Shown: positions 1-8,948 of the stretch, piece after piece
Numbering within the stretch: the first letter of the stretch is position 1
Layout: each line of letters begins with the position of its first letter
NCBI RefSeq assembly: GCF_000814845.2
Contig: NZ_CP010431.2
Coordinates: 4,526,001-4,590,000 of the forward strand
Direction of reading: 5' to 3'
Source of the DNA: Pandoraea sputorum
GTDB lineage: Bacteria; Pseudomonadota; Gammaproteobacteria; Burkholderiales; Burkholderiaceae
DNA length: 64,000 nucleotides
Made by a program: the position numbers and the translations under genes
Notes under the pieces: generated by a model
Database searches by the model: none
What the model saw: the letters and a program-made list of their open reading frames with translations, nothing else
Told to the model about the DNA's origin: nothing

Positions 1-1158
1 GAGCGTGATCACCGGCTCCTTCATGTCGCCCTTGCTGTCGAAGGCGATGTGGCCGATGACACCCTTGTAGTCCGTGGCCGGCATAGCCGCCAGGATCTTG
101 GCCGGGTCTGCCGAGTTGGCACGCTTCATCGCGTCGACGATCACGTTCACAGCGTCATACGTGAACGGGGCGTAGATCTGGATCGGCTGCTTGAAGCGGT
201 CTTCGTAACGCTTCGAGAAGTCCGCACCGCCTTCCATCTTCGACAGCGCCATACCCGCTTCCGAGCAGACGATGTTGTCGATGGCGTCGCCAGCGAGTTC
301 GGCCACCTTATCGGTACACACGCCGTCACCGGCCAGCACCTTGGCGCCAATACCCAGTTCCTTCGATTGCTTGGCGAACGGGCCGCCGGTGGCATCCATA
401 CCGCCGTACATGATGATGTCCGGCTTCTCACCCTTGATCTTGGTCAGAATGGCGCGGAAGTCCGTGGCCTTGTCGTTGGTCGCGTCGTGCGAGAGCACCT
501 TCAGGCCGTTGGCCTTGGCGGTCTTCTCGAACTCGTCGGCCAGACCCTTGCCGTACGCCGTGGCGTCGTCGACGATGGCGACCGACTTGGCATTAAGCGA
601 CTTGGTCGCATAGTTAGCCAGTGCCGGGCCTTGCTGCGCGTCGGTAGCGACCACGCGGTAGGTCGTCTTGAAGCCCTGCAGCGTGTAAGCCGGGTTGGTC
701 GCCGACGGCGAGATCTGCACGATGCCCGCATCGCTGTAGATCTTCGAGGCCGGGATCGTCGTGCCCGAATTCAAGTGGCCCACCACGGCGACGACCTTCT
801 CGTCGACCAGTTTCTGAGCCACCTGCGTTGCGGTCTTCGGATCGGCGGCGTCGTCTTCTGCCACGAGCTCAAGCTTGACCGGCTTGCCATCGATGGTCAG
901 ACCCGCCTTGTTGGCCTCTTCAATGGCCAGGCGTGCACCATTTTCGTTATCTTTGCCCAAGTGAGCAATTTGGCCCGTCAACGGTGCAACGTGACCGATC
1001 TTAATGACAACCGCATCGCCGCCCCCGCTGGCGGCCGTCGTCGCGGCAGGTGCAGAAGCGGCACCCGAATCGGCCTGCTTTTCTTCCTTCTTGCCGCAAG
1101 CCACCAGCAGCGTCACTGCGGCGACTACGGGCAGTACCTTCGCGAACTTGAGTTGCAT
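1..1158 (-). CDS. livK: Branched-chain amino acid ABC transporter substrate-binding lipoprotein (3' end missing)
   Basis: Periplasmic type-1 binding protein that would deliver leucine, isoleucine and valine (or a related amino acid) to a LivHMGF-type importer. The reading frame starts at the ATG at 1158 and is open for 386 codons to the window edge, so the C-terminus is cut, probably by only a few residues. The N-terminus is a lipoprotein signal peptide with lipobox LVAC (residues 18-21), followed by a Lys/Glu and Ala/Ser-rich linker. The mature part carries family hallmarks such as IGHVAPLTG, VVAVVGHLNSGTT, IVQISPSATNP, YRVVATDAQQG and YGKGLADEFEK. No permease genes lie inside the window, so the substrate is inferred from family resemblance only. 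Two operator-like inverted repeats lie upstream (1204-1219 and 1390-1410). Confidence 0.9.
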   Translation of the reverse strand, partial: MQLKFAKVLPVVAAVTLLVACGKKEEKQADSGAASAPAATTAASGGGDAVVIKIGHVAPLTGQIAHLGKDNENGARLAIEEANKAGLTIDGKPVKLELVAEDDAADPKTATQVAQKLVDEKVVAVVGHLNSGTTIPASKIYSDAGIVQISPSATNPAYTLQGFKTTYRVVATDAQQGPALANYATKSLNAKSVAIVDDATAYGKGLADEFEKTAKANGLKVLSHDATNDKATDFRAILTKIKGEKPDIIMYGGMDATGGPFAKQSKELGIGAKVLAGDGVCTDKVAELAGDAIDNIVCSEAGMALSKMEGGADFSKRYEDRFKQPIQIYAPFTYDAVNVIVDAMKRANSADPAKILAAMPATDYKGVIGHIAFDSKGDMKEPVITL

Positions 1159-1203
1159 GTGATTATCTCCAGATTGTCGGCGATTTAATAACGCCAAATC
1201 GAT

Positions 1204-1219
1204 GTTTCGTATGCGAAAC
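1204..1219. promoter_or_regulatory. Inverted repeat in livK leader
   Basis: Six-base arms GTTTCG and CGAAAC flank a 4-nt centre (TATG), 45-61 bases upstream of the livK start. It could be an operator or a small leader hairpin. No regulator is identified. Confidence 0.35.
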
Positions 1220-1389
1220 GCGCGCATTGTAACTCCATTCTTTGCGGCTGCGACGCCGGTAGCCACAGGGTTTTCCATAATGGAGGACTAAGGTTTTATA
1301 CCGACTTGTGCAACCCTATCTTTTCAAAAGCGCAACCCCGAATTTGTGAATGGTTTTACGCGCCCGTGCGCGACTCCCCGGGCGGCCTT

Positions 1390-1410
1390 ATGGTGCAACC
1401 GGTGCACCAT
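1390..1410. promoter_or_regulatory. Operator-like inverted repeat upstream of livK
   Basis: Perfect 8-base arms ATGGTGCA and TGCACCAT are separated by 5 nt (ACCGG). The site lies about 230 bases upstream of the livK start, just before an AT-rich stretch. Its symmetry fits a dimeric regulator; none is encoded in the window beside it. Confidence 0.4.
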
Positions 1411-1800
1411 TCAAGGGCCCGGATGCCATACCAATCTAATAAGCAATTAGCATGCCCATTTGATTTGGAGTGTTCTTTCTAATTAAGCAAGCATATAAAT
1501 AATTAGATTCCGGAAATCCAGACGGTTTTTATTTTCTTTAATTCTATATCCGTTGAATTACGAATAACGTCATTCGGTTTTGACTGGCGAGACGTTAAAA
1601 CTTCCAATTTCGGACGTGCGGGGGTTGTGCGAAATATAGGGTGATGATGCGAAAACACCGCAACGGGTTTTTGCCGAGGACTGCGGGCGGATGGGCGAAC
1701 GGCGCTCGGTAACGTCAGGTGGCCTGATGCGACCGATAACGGAACAGGGGCGGGGGAGCAGGAAGCGCGCAGGGGGCGGCAGACGCGGCGCGGACTGGCG

Positions 1801-1838
1801 TAAAAAAACCGGGGCCGTGAGGTACGGCACCCGGTTTA
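1801..1838 (-). terminator. Rho-independent terminator of fkpB-ispH
   Basis: Read on the minus strand, a GC-rich stem with arms AAACCGGG and CCCGGTTT, reinforced by an inner GCCGT/ACGGC pairing, is followed by a run of T. It lies about 90 bases beyond the ispH stop. Confidence 0.75.
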
Positions 1839-1926
1839 TCGGCCATGCGATGTAAGCACGGGCCGTGAGTCTTGCTGCTGGGTGGTCGGTGCGCCGCTGG
1901 CGCCGCAATCCAACCCGGCGTGCTGC

Positions 1927-2898
1927 TTAGCTCGCCATTTGGGTCAAGCCCTTGGGCAGCGGGAACGCGATGTTCTCTTCCACGCCGTCGAGCACCTTGA
2001 CCTGATTGACGCCCAGTTCGCGCAGACGCGACACGATCGACTGCGCCAGCACCTCGGGTGCCGATGCGCCGGCCGTCACACCGATGCGACGCTTGCCGTC
2101 GAACCACTCCGGCTTGAGCTGATCCGGCGAGTCCACCATATAGGCCGGCACGCCCATCTTTTCGGCCACTTCACGCAGACGGTTCGAGTTGGAACTGTTC
2201 GGGCTGCCGACGACCACGACCACGTCGCACTGCGGTGCCATGAACTTCACGGCGTCCTGACGGTTCTGCGTGGCGTAGCAAATGTCCTGCTTCTTCGGCT
2301 CGGTGATCAGCGGGAAGCGCTTCTTGAGCGCGTTGATGACTTCGGCGGCGTCATCGACCGACAACGTCGTCTGCGTCACGAATGCCAACTTGCTTTCATC
2401 CGCCACTTGCAGCGCAAGCACATCTTCGATCGTCTCGACGAGGAACATGCCCTCGCCCGACTGGCCCATCGTGCCTTCCACTTCGGGGTGCCCCTTGTGG
2501 CCGATCATGATGATTTCGAGACCTTGTCCGCGCATCTTGGCGACTTCGACGTGAACCTTCGTCACGAGCGGGCAGGTCGCATCGAAAATGCGCAGACCGC
2601 GCGATTCCGCCTCGGCACGCACCGCCTGAGAGACGCCGTGCGCGCTGAAGATCAGCGTGTTGCCCGAAGGCACGTCGGACAATTCTTCGATGAAGATCGC
2701 GCCCTTCTTGCGAAGGTTCTCGACGACATACACGTTGTGCACGATTTCGTGACGCACGTAGATCGGTGCGCCATACATCGCCAGCGCGCGCTCGACAATC
2801 TCGATCGCGCGGTCGACACCCGCGCAAAAGCCGCGCGGCTGAGCCAGCAGGATTTCTGCATCCGACAGCGTCGGTGCTACGACTTGGGTGGCGCTCAT
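1927..2898 (-). CDS. ispH: 4-hydroxy-3-methylbut-2-enyl diphosphate reductase
   Basis: Last enzyme of the MEP isoprenoid pathway; it reduces HMBPP to isopentenyl and dimethylallyl diphosphate using a [4Fe-4S] cluster, in the cytosol. The 323-residue protein is full length. The three cluster cysteines are visible in [11 protein letters not shown] (Cys25), [11 protein letters not shown] (about residue 108) and [10 protein letters not shown] (about 206). The substrate-binding SNSNRL and the [10 protein letters not shown] segment are also present. It lies 8 bases downstream of fkpB in an apparent two-gene operon, an order also seen in enterobacteria, and ends at a good terminator. Confidence 0.97.
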   Translation of the reverse strand: MSATQVVAPTLSDAEILLAQPRGFCAGVDRAIEIVERALAMYGAPIYVRHEIVHNVYVVENLRKKGAIFIEELSDVPSGNTLIFSAHGVSQAVRAEAESRGLRIFDATCPLVTKVHVEVAKMRGQGLEIIMIGHKGHPEVEGTMGQSGEGMFLVETIEDVLALQVADESKLAFVTQTTLSVDDAAEVINALKKRFPLITEPKKQDICYATQNRQDAVKFMAPQCDVVVVVGSPNSSNSNRLREVAEKMGVPAYMVDSPDQLKPEWFDGKRRIGVTAGASAPEVLAQSIVSRLRELGVNQVKVLDGVEENIAFPLPKGLTQMAS

Positions 2899-2906
2899 TT
2901 CGATTC

Positions 2907-3362
2907 CTACAGAATGCCGATAATCTGGACTTCGAACACGATCGGCTGGCCCGCCAGCGGATGGTTGAAGTCGAACAATGCCCAGCCGTCGCCCAGTTCG
3001 CGCAGGATGCCCGCATAGCGGCCACCGCTCGGCGCGTTGAACTCGACCAGATCGCCAACGCTATATTCTTCCCCAAAGTTGCTGTTCTCCTGCAACGTCT
3101 TCATCGAGACGCGTTGCAGCAGATCCGGATTGCGCGGGCCGAAGGCCTGCTCCGGTGCCAGTTCAACGCGGCGTCGCTCCCCCACTGTCATGCCCAGCAT
3201 TGCCTGCTCCAGCGTCGGCGCCATCTGGCCGCCGCCCAGTTGCATCGTCGCAGGGGTGCCTTCGAAAGTGTTGACAATGTCCGCGCCGTCGGGCGCGCCA
3301 ATCCGGTAGTGGAGCGTCAGATAGGAATTGTCTTGAACCACGGGGGTTGCAACAGAACTCAT
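2907..3362 (-). CDS. fkpB: FKBP-type peptidyl-prolyl isomerase (SlpA/SlyD-like)
   Basis: Cytosolic prolyl isomerase and chaperone of 151 residues. The FKBP fold is interrupted by an insert-in-flap segment, as in SlyD and SlpA: LTLHYRIG and [11 protein letters not shown] at the N-terminus, [12 protein letters not shown] before the flap, [13 protein letters not shown] in the insert, and [10 protein letters not shown] near the C-terminus. There is no His-rich metal-binding tail, which favours FkpB/SlpA over SlyD. It is the first gene of the fkpB-ispH pair; its promoter must lie in the 188-base spacer shared with divergent radC. Confidence 0.93.
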   Translation of the reverse strand: MSSVATPVVQDNSYLTLHYRIGAPDGADIVNTFEGTPATMQLGGGQMAPTLEQAMLGMTVGERRRVELAPEQAFGPRNPDLLQRVSMKTLQENSNFGEEYSVGDLVEFNAPSGGRYAGILRELGDGWALFDFNHPLAGQPIVFEVQIIGIL

Positions 3363-3550
3363 GGGGGTCTCACAGCAAGGTCAAGCTATTATTGTAAGCG
3401 ACGACGCGTTGCGCGTCCGGCTCCCCATCAAAGCCGCCCCGAAATTTTCCCGTGGCGGCTTCCCGGTTTTGTCTTTCCCCTGTCATCAGTGACACCCGCG
3501 ATCATGCGCGTGGCCGTGTCCGATCATCGGTCCCCGATCATGGAGTCGTC

Positions 3551-4225
3551 ATGTCCATCGCCCACTGGCCGCTCGCTGAGCGCCCCCGTGAAAAAATGCT
3601 GGCCCACGGGCCGAATGCCCTGTCCGACGCCGAGTTACTCGCCATCCTGCTGCGCACCGGGTCGCAAGGCCGTAATGCCGTCGAACTCGGGCGCGAGCTG
3701 TTGACCCGCACCGGCTCGCTTGCCCGCCTGCTTGCCACCCCGTTCGAGACGCTGTGTCAGATACCGGGCCTCGGCCAGACGAAATCGCTTCAATTTCAGG
3801 CGGCCCTCGAAGTCGCGCGCCGCATGTTGCGCGAGGGGATGCAATCGGGCTGTCTGCTCGATTCGCCCACCCGCGTGCGCGACTATCTACGTCTTACATT
3901 GCGGGATATGTCTCGCGAGCGCTTCGTCTGCCTCTTTCTGGATGCAGCCCACCGGCTGATCGGCACGCGCATCATGTTCGAGGGCACACTCACCCAGACA
4001 TGCGCCTACCCGCGGGAGATCGTGCGTGCGGCGCTGGACCTTCATGCGGCTGCCATCATCGTGGCGCACAATCACCCTTCCGGTATCCCGACGCCCAGTG
4101 CGGCCGATGTTGCGCTCACTCGCCAGTTGGGCGATGCGCTGGCCCTGCTGGAGATCCGTCTGCTCGATCATTTCATCGTGGCGGGAGACACCGTCTACTC
4201 AATGGCCGAGGGTGGTGAACTGTGA
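3551..4225 (+). CDS. radC: RadC family JAB/MPN-domain protein
   Basis: RadC-type (DUF2466) protein of 224 residues. An N-terminal helix-hairpin-helix-like region (about residues 40-80, with QIPGLGQTKSLQ) precedes a C-terminal JAB1/MPN metalloprotease-like domain. The zinc-binding motif HNHPSG followed by SAADVALT and a conserved Glu further upstream (FEGTLTQT) are visible. The historical DNA-repair assignment from E. coli has been questioned and the true role is unresolved. I chose the ATG at 3551 because it is preceded by GGAG and matches the usual MSIAHWPLAERPREK N-terminus; a longer frame upstream is unlikely to be translated. Confidence 0.9.
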   Translation: MSIAHWPLAERPREKMLAHGPNALSDAELLAILLRTGSQGRNAVELGRELLTRTGSLARLLATPFETLCQIPGLGQTKSLQFQAALEVARRMLREGMQSGCLLDSPTRVRDYLRLTLRDMSRERFVCLFLDAAHRLIGTRIMFEGTLTQTCAYPREIVRAALDLHAAAIIVAHNHPSGIPTPSAADVALTRQLGDALALLEIRLLDHFIVAGDTVYSMAEGGEL

Positions 4226-4361
4226 CGCGGAACAACACCCTGCACATAAATTTGGCACCCGGGTCGCATTCGTGCCCGGCTTACGCTATACTCCGTCCCT
4301 TCCCCGAATCTCCGACAGACGTTTCCCGCCAGGGACTCACGTCCTACATCGACTAAAGCGA

Positions 4362-4391
4362 TTGATTTGTCTGGGATTTTTGTGGTATTAT
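4362..4391 (+). promoter_or_regulatory. Sigma-70-type promoter of rpmB-rpmG
   Basis: TTGATT at 4362-4367 and TATTAT at 4386-4391 with an 18-base spacer lie about 60 bases upstream of the rpmB start. Transcription would begin near 4398. Confidence 0.55.
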
Positions 4392-4450
4392 CGCGGTCTG
4401 TCTTTTCGACTCACCTTTTTTTACACAGAATTCTGGGTTAGGAGTGCTTC

Positions 4451-4684
4451 ATGGCACGCGTATGTCAAGTGACCGGGAAAGCGCCGATGGTCGGCAACAA
4501 CGTTTCCCACGCCAATAACAAAACCAAGCGTCGTTTCCTCCCGAACTTGCAAAATCGCCGGTTCTGGGTTGAGAGCGAAAACCGCTTTGTGCGTCTGCGT
4601 CTTTCGAACGCCGGCTTGCGCCTGATCGATAAGGTCGGCATCGATGCCGTTCTCGCGGACCTGCGTTCGCGTAACGCCATCTAA
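4451..4684 (+). CDS. rpmB: 50S ribosomal protein L28
   Basis: Large-subunit ribosomal protein of 77 residues, the normal length. The N-terminus [13 protein letters not shown], the [14 protein letters not shown] segment and the [18 protein letters not shown] region are diagnostic. An AGGAG-like Shine-Dalgarno sequence lies just before the ATG. It is the first gene of a two-gene unit with rpmG 15 bases downstream. Confidence 0.98.
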   Translation: MARVCQVTGKAPMVGNNVSHANNKTKRRFLPNLQNRRFWVESENRFVRLRLSNAGLRLIDKVGIDAVLADLRSRNAI

Positions 4685-4699
4685 GTTTAGGAGCTCATC

Positions 4700-4867
4700 A
4701 TGGCAAAAGGCGCTCGCGACAAGATCAAACTGGAATCGACCGCAGGTACGGGTCATTTCTACACGACCACCAAGAACAAGCGTACCCATCCGGAAAAGAT
4801 GGCTATCAGCAAGTTCGACCCGGTGGCTCGTAAGCACGTCGAATACAAAGAAACCAAGATCAAATAA
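4700..4867 (+). CDS. rpmG: 50S ribosomal protein L33
   Basis: Large-subunit ribosomal protein of 55 residues ([10 protein letters not shown] at the start, [11 protein letters not shown] at the end). It contains no cysteines, so it is the zinc-independent (C-minus) form of L33. A GGAG ribosome-binding site precedes the ATG at 4700. It is cotranscribed with rpmB and followed by a clear terminator. Confidence 0.98.
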   Translation: MAKGARDKIKLESTAGTGHFYTTTKNKRTHPEKMAISKFDPVARKHVEYKETKIK

Positions 4868-4907
4868 GATCAACAGGTTTCATCGCGGTAGCTTGCTACT
4901 GCGTTCA

Positions 4908-4934
4908 ATACCCCGCCTCTGGCGGGGTATTTTC
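4908..4934 (+). terminator. Rho-independent terminator of rpmB-rpmG
   Basis: Ten-base-pair stem ATACCCCGCC/GGCGGGGTAT with a 3-nt loop, followed by TTTCGTTT. Confidence 0.85.
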
Positions 4935-5110
4935 GTTTGGGCGTCCCGAAAACTGCGCCGCTACGCTATGCGTAGTCTTTCCAGGCGCAATTTCCCCGAT
5001 GTGCGCATAGGGTCATATGCCAAGCGCGTATTGACTCGCTATACTGGCTCCTCTCCCATTACGAGGATCGCGCGAGTGTCGCTGCGTCGATCCCAGACAC
5101 CGCGCGTATC

Positions 5111-6715
5111 ATGAATTTCGATGTCGTCATCGTCGGCAGCGGGCTTGCCGGCCAGTCCGTCGCCCTGCATCTGGCCAATACCTGCCGCGTGGCGCTCGTC
5201 GCCAAACGTCCGATGCCCGAAGGTGCGAGCGACTGGGCACAGGGCGGCATCGCCGCCGTACTGGATTCGACTGACAGTGTCGACGAGCATGTCTCCGATA
5301 CGCTGATCGCCGGCGCAGGACTTTGCGACGAAGCGGCCACGCGATTCATCGTCGAACACAGCCGGGAAGCCATTGAATGGCTCATCGAACAGGGCGTGCC
5401 TTTCACCCGCGACGCCGACGCTGAGCTCGGCTTTCACCTGACGCGCGAAGGCGGACATAGCCACCGCCGCATCATCCACGCCGCCGACGCCACCGGGCAC
5501 GCCGTCATCGCGACGCTCACCGAGCGCGTGCGCAAGCATCCGAACATCACCCTCTTCGAAAACCATTTCGCCGTCGATCTGATCACCTCCGATCGCACCG
5601 ACGACGCGCCCACAGTCGGCCGTCACTGCCAGGGGTTGTACGTTCAGGATCTCGGCACCGGCGAGGTGCACGCCATGACAGCCCGACACACGGTGCTGGC
5701 CACCGGTGGTGCAGGCAAGGTCTATCTCTATACGACGAACCCCGATACGGCGACCGGCGACGGCATTGCCATGGCGTCGCGCGCAGGTTGTCGCATTGCG
5801 AACATGGAGTTCATCCAGTTCCACCCGACGTGCCTCTACCATCCGTACGCCAAGTCGTTCCTGATCACGGAAGCCGTGCGTGGCGAAGGCGGCCGCCTGG
5901 TGCTACCCGACGGCACCCGCTTCATGCTGCAACACGACCCGCGCGCCGAACTGGCACCGCGCGACATCGTCGCCCGCGCCATCGACTTCGAGATGAAAAA
6001 GCACGGCCTCGACTGTGTGTATCTCGACATCAGCCACCAAAGCCCCGAGTTCCTGCGCGAGCATTTCCCGACGATTCTGGCGCGCTGCGCAGAGCTGGGC
6101 ATCGACATCACGAAGCAACCGATTCCGGTCGTGCCCGCAGCGCACTACACCTGCGGTGGGGTGGTGACCGATATGCGCGGCCGAACCGATCTGCCGGGGC
6201 TTTACGCCGTCGGCGAAGCGACGTACACGGGCCTGCACGGTGCGAACCGGCTCGCCAGTAACTCTCTGTTGGAGTGCATTGTGCTCGGGAAGGCGGCAGC
6301 AGAAGATATTCAGCGGGACGAAGCCAAACATCCGCCCACCACCGACGCGCCCGCATGGGACGAAAGCCGCGTCTCGGATGCGGATGAAGAAGTCGTCGTC
6401 GCCCACAATTGGGACGAACTGCGCCGCATGATGTGGAACTACGTCGGCATCGTGCGCACGACCAAACGACTGGAGCGCGCGCAGCATCGCATCGCCCTGC
6501 TGCGTGAAGAGATCGCCGAGTACTACGCGAATTTCCGCGTCAGCCGGGATTTGCTTGAGCTTCGGAATCTAGTGGACGTCGCGTCACTGATCGTCGATAG
6601 CGCGTTGTCGCGTCGCGAAAGCCGGGGGCTGCACTTCTCGCGCGACTTCCCCGATACGCTGCCGAAGGCGCTGCCGACCGTGATTTCGCCACCGCTGCCA
6701 CGCCGCAAACGCTAA
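5111..6715 (+). CDS. nadB: L-aspartate oxidase
   Basis: FAD enzyme that oxidises L-aspartate to iminoaspartate, the first step of de novo NAD synthesis. The protein has 534 residues, the usual length. The N-terminal dinucleotide-binding motif VVIVGSGLAGQSVAL (about 5-19), the GASDWAQGGIAA segment, the VLATGGAGKVY element, the capping-domain motif EFIQFHPT and the C-terminal GLHGANRLASNSLLE signature all fit the succinate dehydrogenase/fumarate reductase flavoprotein superfamily. It faces nadC-nadA, whose products use its product next, and shares a bidirectional terminator with nadC. Confidence 0.97.
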   Translation: MNFDVVIVGSGLAGQSVALHLANTCRVALVAKRPMPEGASDWAQGGIAAVLDSTDSVDEHVSDTLIAGAGLCDEAATRFIVEHSREAIEWLIEQGVPFTRDADAELGFHLTREGGHSHRRIIHAADATGHAVIATLTERVRKHPNITLFENHFAVDLITSDRTDDAPTVGRHCQGLYVQDLGTGEVHAMTARHTVLATGGAGKVYLYTTNPDTATGDGIAMASRAGCRIANMEFIQFHPTCLYHPYAKSFLITEAVRGEGGRLVLPDGTRFMLQHDPRAELAPRDIVARAIDFEMKKHGLDCVYLDISHQSPEFLREHFPTILARCAELGIDITKQPIPVVPAAHYTCGGVVTDMRGRTDLPGLYAVGEATYTGLHGANRLASNSLLECIVLGKAAAEDIQRDEAKHPPTTDAPAWDESRVSDADEEVVVAHNWDELRRMMWNYVGIVRTTKRLERAQHRIALLREEIAEYYANFRVSRDLLELRNLVDVASLIVDSALSRRESRGLHFSRDFPDTLPKALPTVISPPLPRRKR

Positions 6716-6742
6716 GTCGGGCGCTCGACCGAGCAGGCAAAC

Positions 6743-6776
6743 AAAAAGGCCGCAGGGTGAAACCTGCGGCCTTTTT
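6743..6776. terminator. Bidirectional terminator between nadB and nadC
   Basis: Perfect 14-base arms AAAAAGGCCGCAGG and CCTGCGGCCTTTTT with a 6-nt loop, serving both convergent genes. Confidence 0.9.
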
Positions 6777-6818
6777 GCTTGCCACCCTATTTCAGCGCGG
6801 TGGAACGAATTGCGACAA

Positions 6819-7721
6819 TTACCCCACCGTCTCGATAATCCGCATGGAGAAGTCGGTCGCACGGACATCCTTCGTCAACCCACCGATGGAAATACGGTCG
6901 ACGCCCGTCTCCGCAATCGCACGCACCGTTTCAAGATTGATGCCGCCCGACGCTTCCAGCACAGCACGTCCATCCGAGATGCGGGCCGCCTCACGCATCA
7001 TTTCCAACGTGAAGTTGTCGAGCAGGATCGACGTTGCGCCGCATTCGAGCGCCGTCGCCAACTCTTCCAGCGACTCCACTTCAATCTGGACGGACGCTCC
7101 GTCAGCCAGACGATCGGCGTTTGCCAGCACCTGACGAATACCGCCAGCGGCCGCGATGTGATTCTCTTTGATCAGAATGCCGTCGTAGAGCGCGAGACGT
7201 TGATTCGCCCCACCACCAACGAGCACCGCGAACTTCTGCGCGAGGCGCAGGCCGGGCAACGTCTTGCGGGTATCGAGGACGCGCGCCTTGGTACCTTCCA
7301 CGATATCCGCATACCGGCGCACGGAGGTCGCAACGCCTGAGAGCATCTGAAGGAAGTTCATCGACGTGCGCTCACCCGTAAGCAACGCGCGCGCCGGACC
7401 CTGTATGTCGCAAACTACCGAATCGGGTGCCATGCGCTCACCTTCGCGGTAGTGCCACTGCACGCGTACGGACGGGTCCACGCTCTGCATGCACAGATCG
7501 AACCAGCGCACACCGCAAAGCACGGCCGACTCACGCACGATGATGCGCGCATGCGCCATTTCGTCCGCCGGCACCAACAGGCCCGTCAGGTCACCGCTGC
7601 CGATGTCTTCGTCCAGCGCGTCACGCACATTGCGCGTCATTGCCGCTTCGATCGGCGCGCCGAAAATGGCGAATTCAGGAGAGAGTGCCTCGGCAGTGCT
7701 CAACGTTTTCGATTGCGTCAT
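6819..7721 (-). CDS. nadC: Nicotinate-nucleotide pyrophosphorylase (quinolinate phosphoribosyltransferase)
   Basis: Converts quinolinate and PRPP to nicotinate mononucleotide with CO2 release, the third step of de novo NAD synthesis. At 300 residues it is normal length. Visible motifs: DEDIGSGDLT near residue 38, GERTSMNFLQMLSGVAT, the Arg/His/Lys active-site segments DTRKTLPGLR and KENHI, IEVESLEEL, and the barrel-end ASGGI and DRISIGGLT. Its start codon overlaps the nadA stop by one base (TAATG), so the two genes are translationally coupled, with nadA upstream. Confidence 0.97.
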   Translation of the reverse strand: MTQSKTLSTAEALSPEFAIFGAPIEAAMTRNVRDALDEDIGSGDLTGLLVPADEMAHARIIVRESAVLCGVRWFDLCMQSVDPSVRVQWHYREGERMAPDSVVCDIQGPARALLTGERTSMNFLQMLSGVATSVRRYADIVEGTKARVLDTRKTLPGLRLAQKFAVLVGGGANQRLALYDGILIKENHIAAAGGIRQVLANADRLADGASVQIEVESLEELATALECGATSILLDNFTLEMMREAARISDGRAVLEASGGINLETVRAIAETGVDRISIGGLTKDVRATDFSMRIIETVG

Positions 7722-8854
7722 TATGCGGGGCCCACACCGGAAAAGAGTGCGCCGTCGCGCGCGAAATCACCGCTGGCGCGCACGTTCTGTTTGCGCGCTT
7801 CAGCGAACGTCAGCATGCGGTCGATACAGGTATGGGCGCGACGGCCGATCTCCGGATCGACGTGAATTTCGTTCGCCCCGGTCTCCAGCACGTCGGCCAG
7901 ATTTTGCAGGCTGTTCATCGCCATCCACGGGCAGTGTGCACAGCTCTTGCACGTGGCGCTGTTGCCCGCCGTCGGCGCTTCGATAAAGCGCTTGCCCGGT
8001 GCTGCGGCGCGCATCTTGTGCAAAATACCGTTGTCGGTGGCCACGATGAACTCGGTGGCGTCCATGGTCTGCGCCGCCGCGATCATCTGCGACGTCGAAC
8101 CGACCACGTCCGCCAGTTCGACAACCGCCGCAGGCGACTCCGGGTGCACCAGCACCTTGGCGTTCGGGTATTCGCGGCGCAGCAGTCCAAGTTCGGTGCC
8201 CTTGAACTCATCGTGTACGAGACAAGCGCCCTGCCACAACAACATGTCGGCCCCGGTCTGCTTCTGGACGTAGCTGCCCAGATGTCGGTCCGGTGCCCAG
8301 AGAATCTTCTTACCCTGCGCGTGCAGATGCGCCACGATTTCGAGGCCGATGGACGACGTCACCATCCAGTCTGCACGCGCCTTCACGGCTGCACTCGTAT
8401 TCGCGTAGACGACGACCGTGCGATCCGGATGCGCATCGCAGAATGCGGCGAACTCGTCTGCCGGACAACCCAGATCGAGCGAACATGTCGCGTCGAGATC
8501 AGGCATCAAAATGCGTTTTTCGGGACTCAGAATCTTCGACGTCTCGCCCATGAAACGCACACCGGCGACCACGAGCGTCTTGGCGGCATGATTCCGGCCG
8601 AAACGCGCCATTTCGAGCGAATCGGCCACGCAGCCGCCGGTCTCTTCGGCGAGATCCTGCAGGTCGGAATCGACGTAATAGTGCGCCACCAATACGGCGT
8701 CCCGCTCGACGAGCAAACGCTTGATCTTGGCCTTGAGCGCCGCGCGTTCCTCCTGCGACGGCGCCTCCGGGACACGTGCCCAGGCGTGGGCTACGCACGT
8801 GGCGCCGCTCGATGCGGGGCGCTCGAATTCTACGGATTTAAGTGAGGCATTCAT
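7721..8854 (-). CDS. nadA: Quinolinate synthase A
   Basis: Condenses iminoaspartate with dihydroxyacetone phosphate to quinolinate using a [4Fe-4S] cluster; second step of de novo NAD synthesis, downstream of NadB. The 377-residue protein has the cysteines in [15 protein letters not shown] and [10 protein letters not shown], together with [17 protein letters not shown] near the N-terminus and [13 protein letters not shown] centrally. It carries the longer N-terminus typical of proteobacterial NadA. It is the first gene of nadA-nadC, placed just below a terminator that separates it from the desaturase. Confidence 0.97.
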   Translation of the reverse strand: MNASLKSVEFERPASSGATCVAHAWARVPEAPSQEERAALKAKIKRLLVERDAVLVAHYYVDSDLQDLAEETGGCVADSLEMARFGRNHAAKTLVVAGVRFMGETSKILSPEKRILMPDLDATCSLDLGCPADEFAAFCDAHPDRTVVVYANTSAAVKARADWMVTSSIGLEIVAHLHAQGKKILWAPDRHLGSYVQKQTGADMLLWQGACLVHDEFKGTELGLLRREYPNAKVLVHPESPAAVVELADVVGSTSQMIAAAQTMDATEFIVATDNGILHKMRAAAPGKRFIEAPTAGNSATCKSCAHCPWMAMNSLQNLADVLETGANEIHVDPEIGRRAHTCIDRMLTFAEARKQNVRASGDFARDGALFSGVGPA

Positions 8855-8885
8855 TTTCGCGTGGCCCGAGGAGGGACCGGGAATG

Positions 8886-8910
8886 ACAAAACCCCGCCGT
8901 GGCGGGGTTT
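8886..8910 (-). terminator. Rho-independent terminator downstream of the desaturase
   Basis: Ten-base arms AAACCCCGCC/GGCGGGGTTT with a 2-nt centre. On the minus strand it ends in GGGGTTTT, and it lies between the desaturase stop and nadA. Confidence 0.7.
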
Positions 8911-8948
8911 CGATTATGCGTCAAAAACAGATTTCTGGCTGAACCCGT

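Larger units (their letters stand above)
1159..1926. other. Intergenic region between livK and ispH
   Basis: No credible gene is present. The region holds the livK leader and promoter, the two inverted repeats listed separately, an AT-rich stretch at roughly 1420-1580 that contrasts with the GC-rich surroundings, and the ispH terminator at 1801-1838. I could not assign a confident -35/-10 pair. Confidence 0.6.

Noticed and set aside
5031..5045. TTGACT and TATACT just upstream of nadB as a promoter
   Set aside because: The two hexamers are only three bases apart, so they cannot form a -35/-10 pair.
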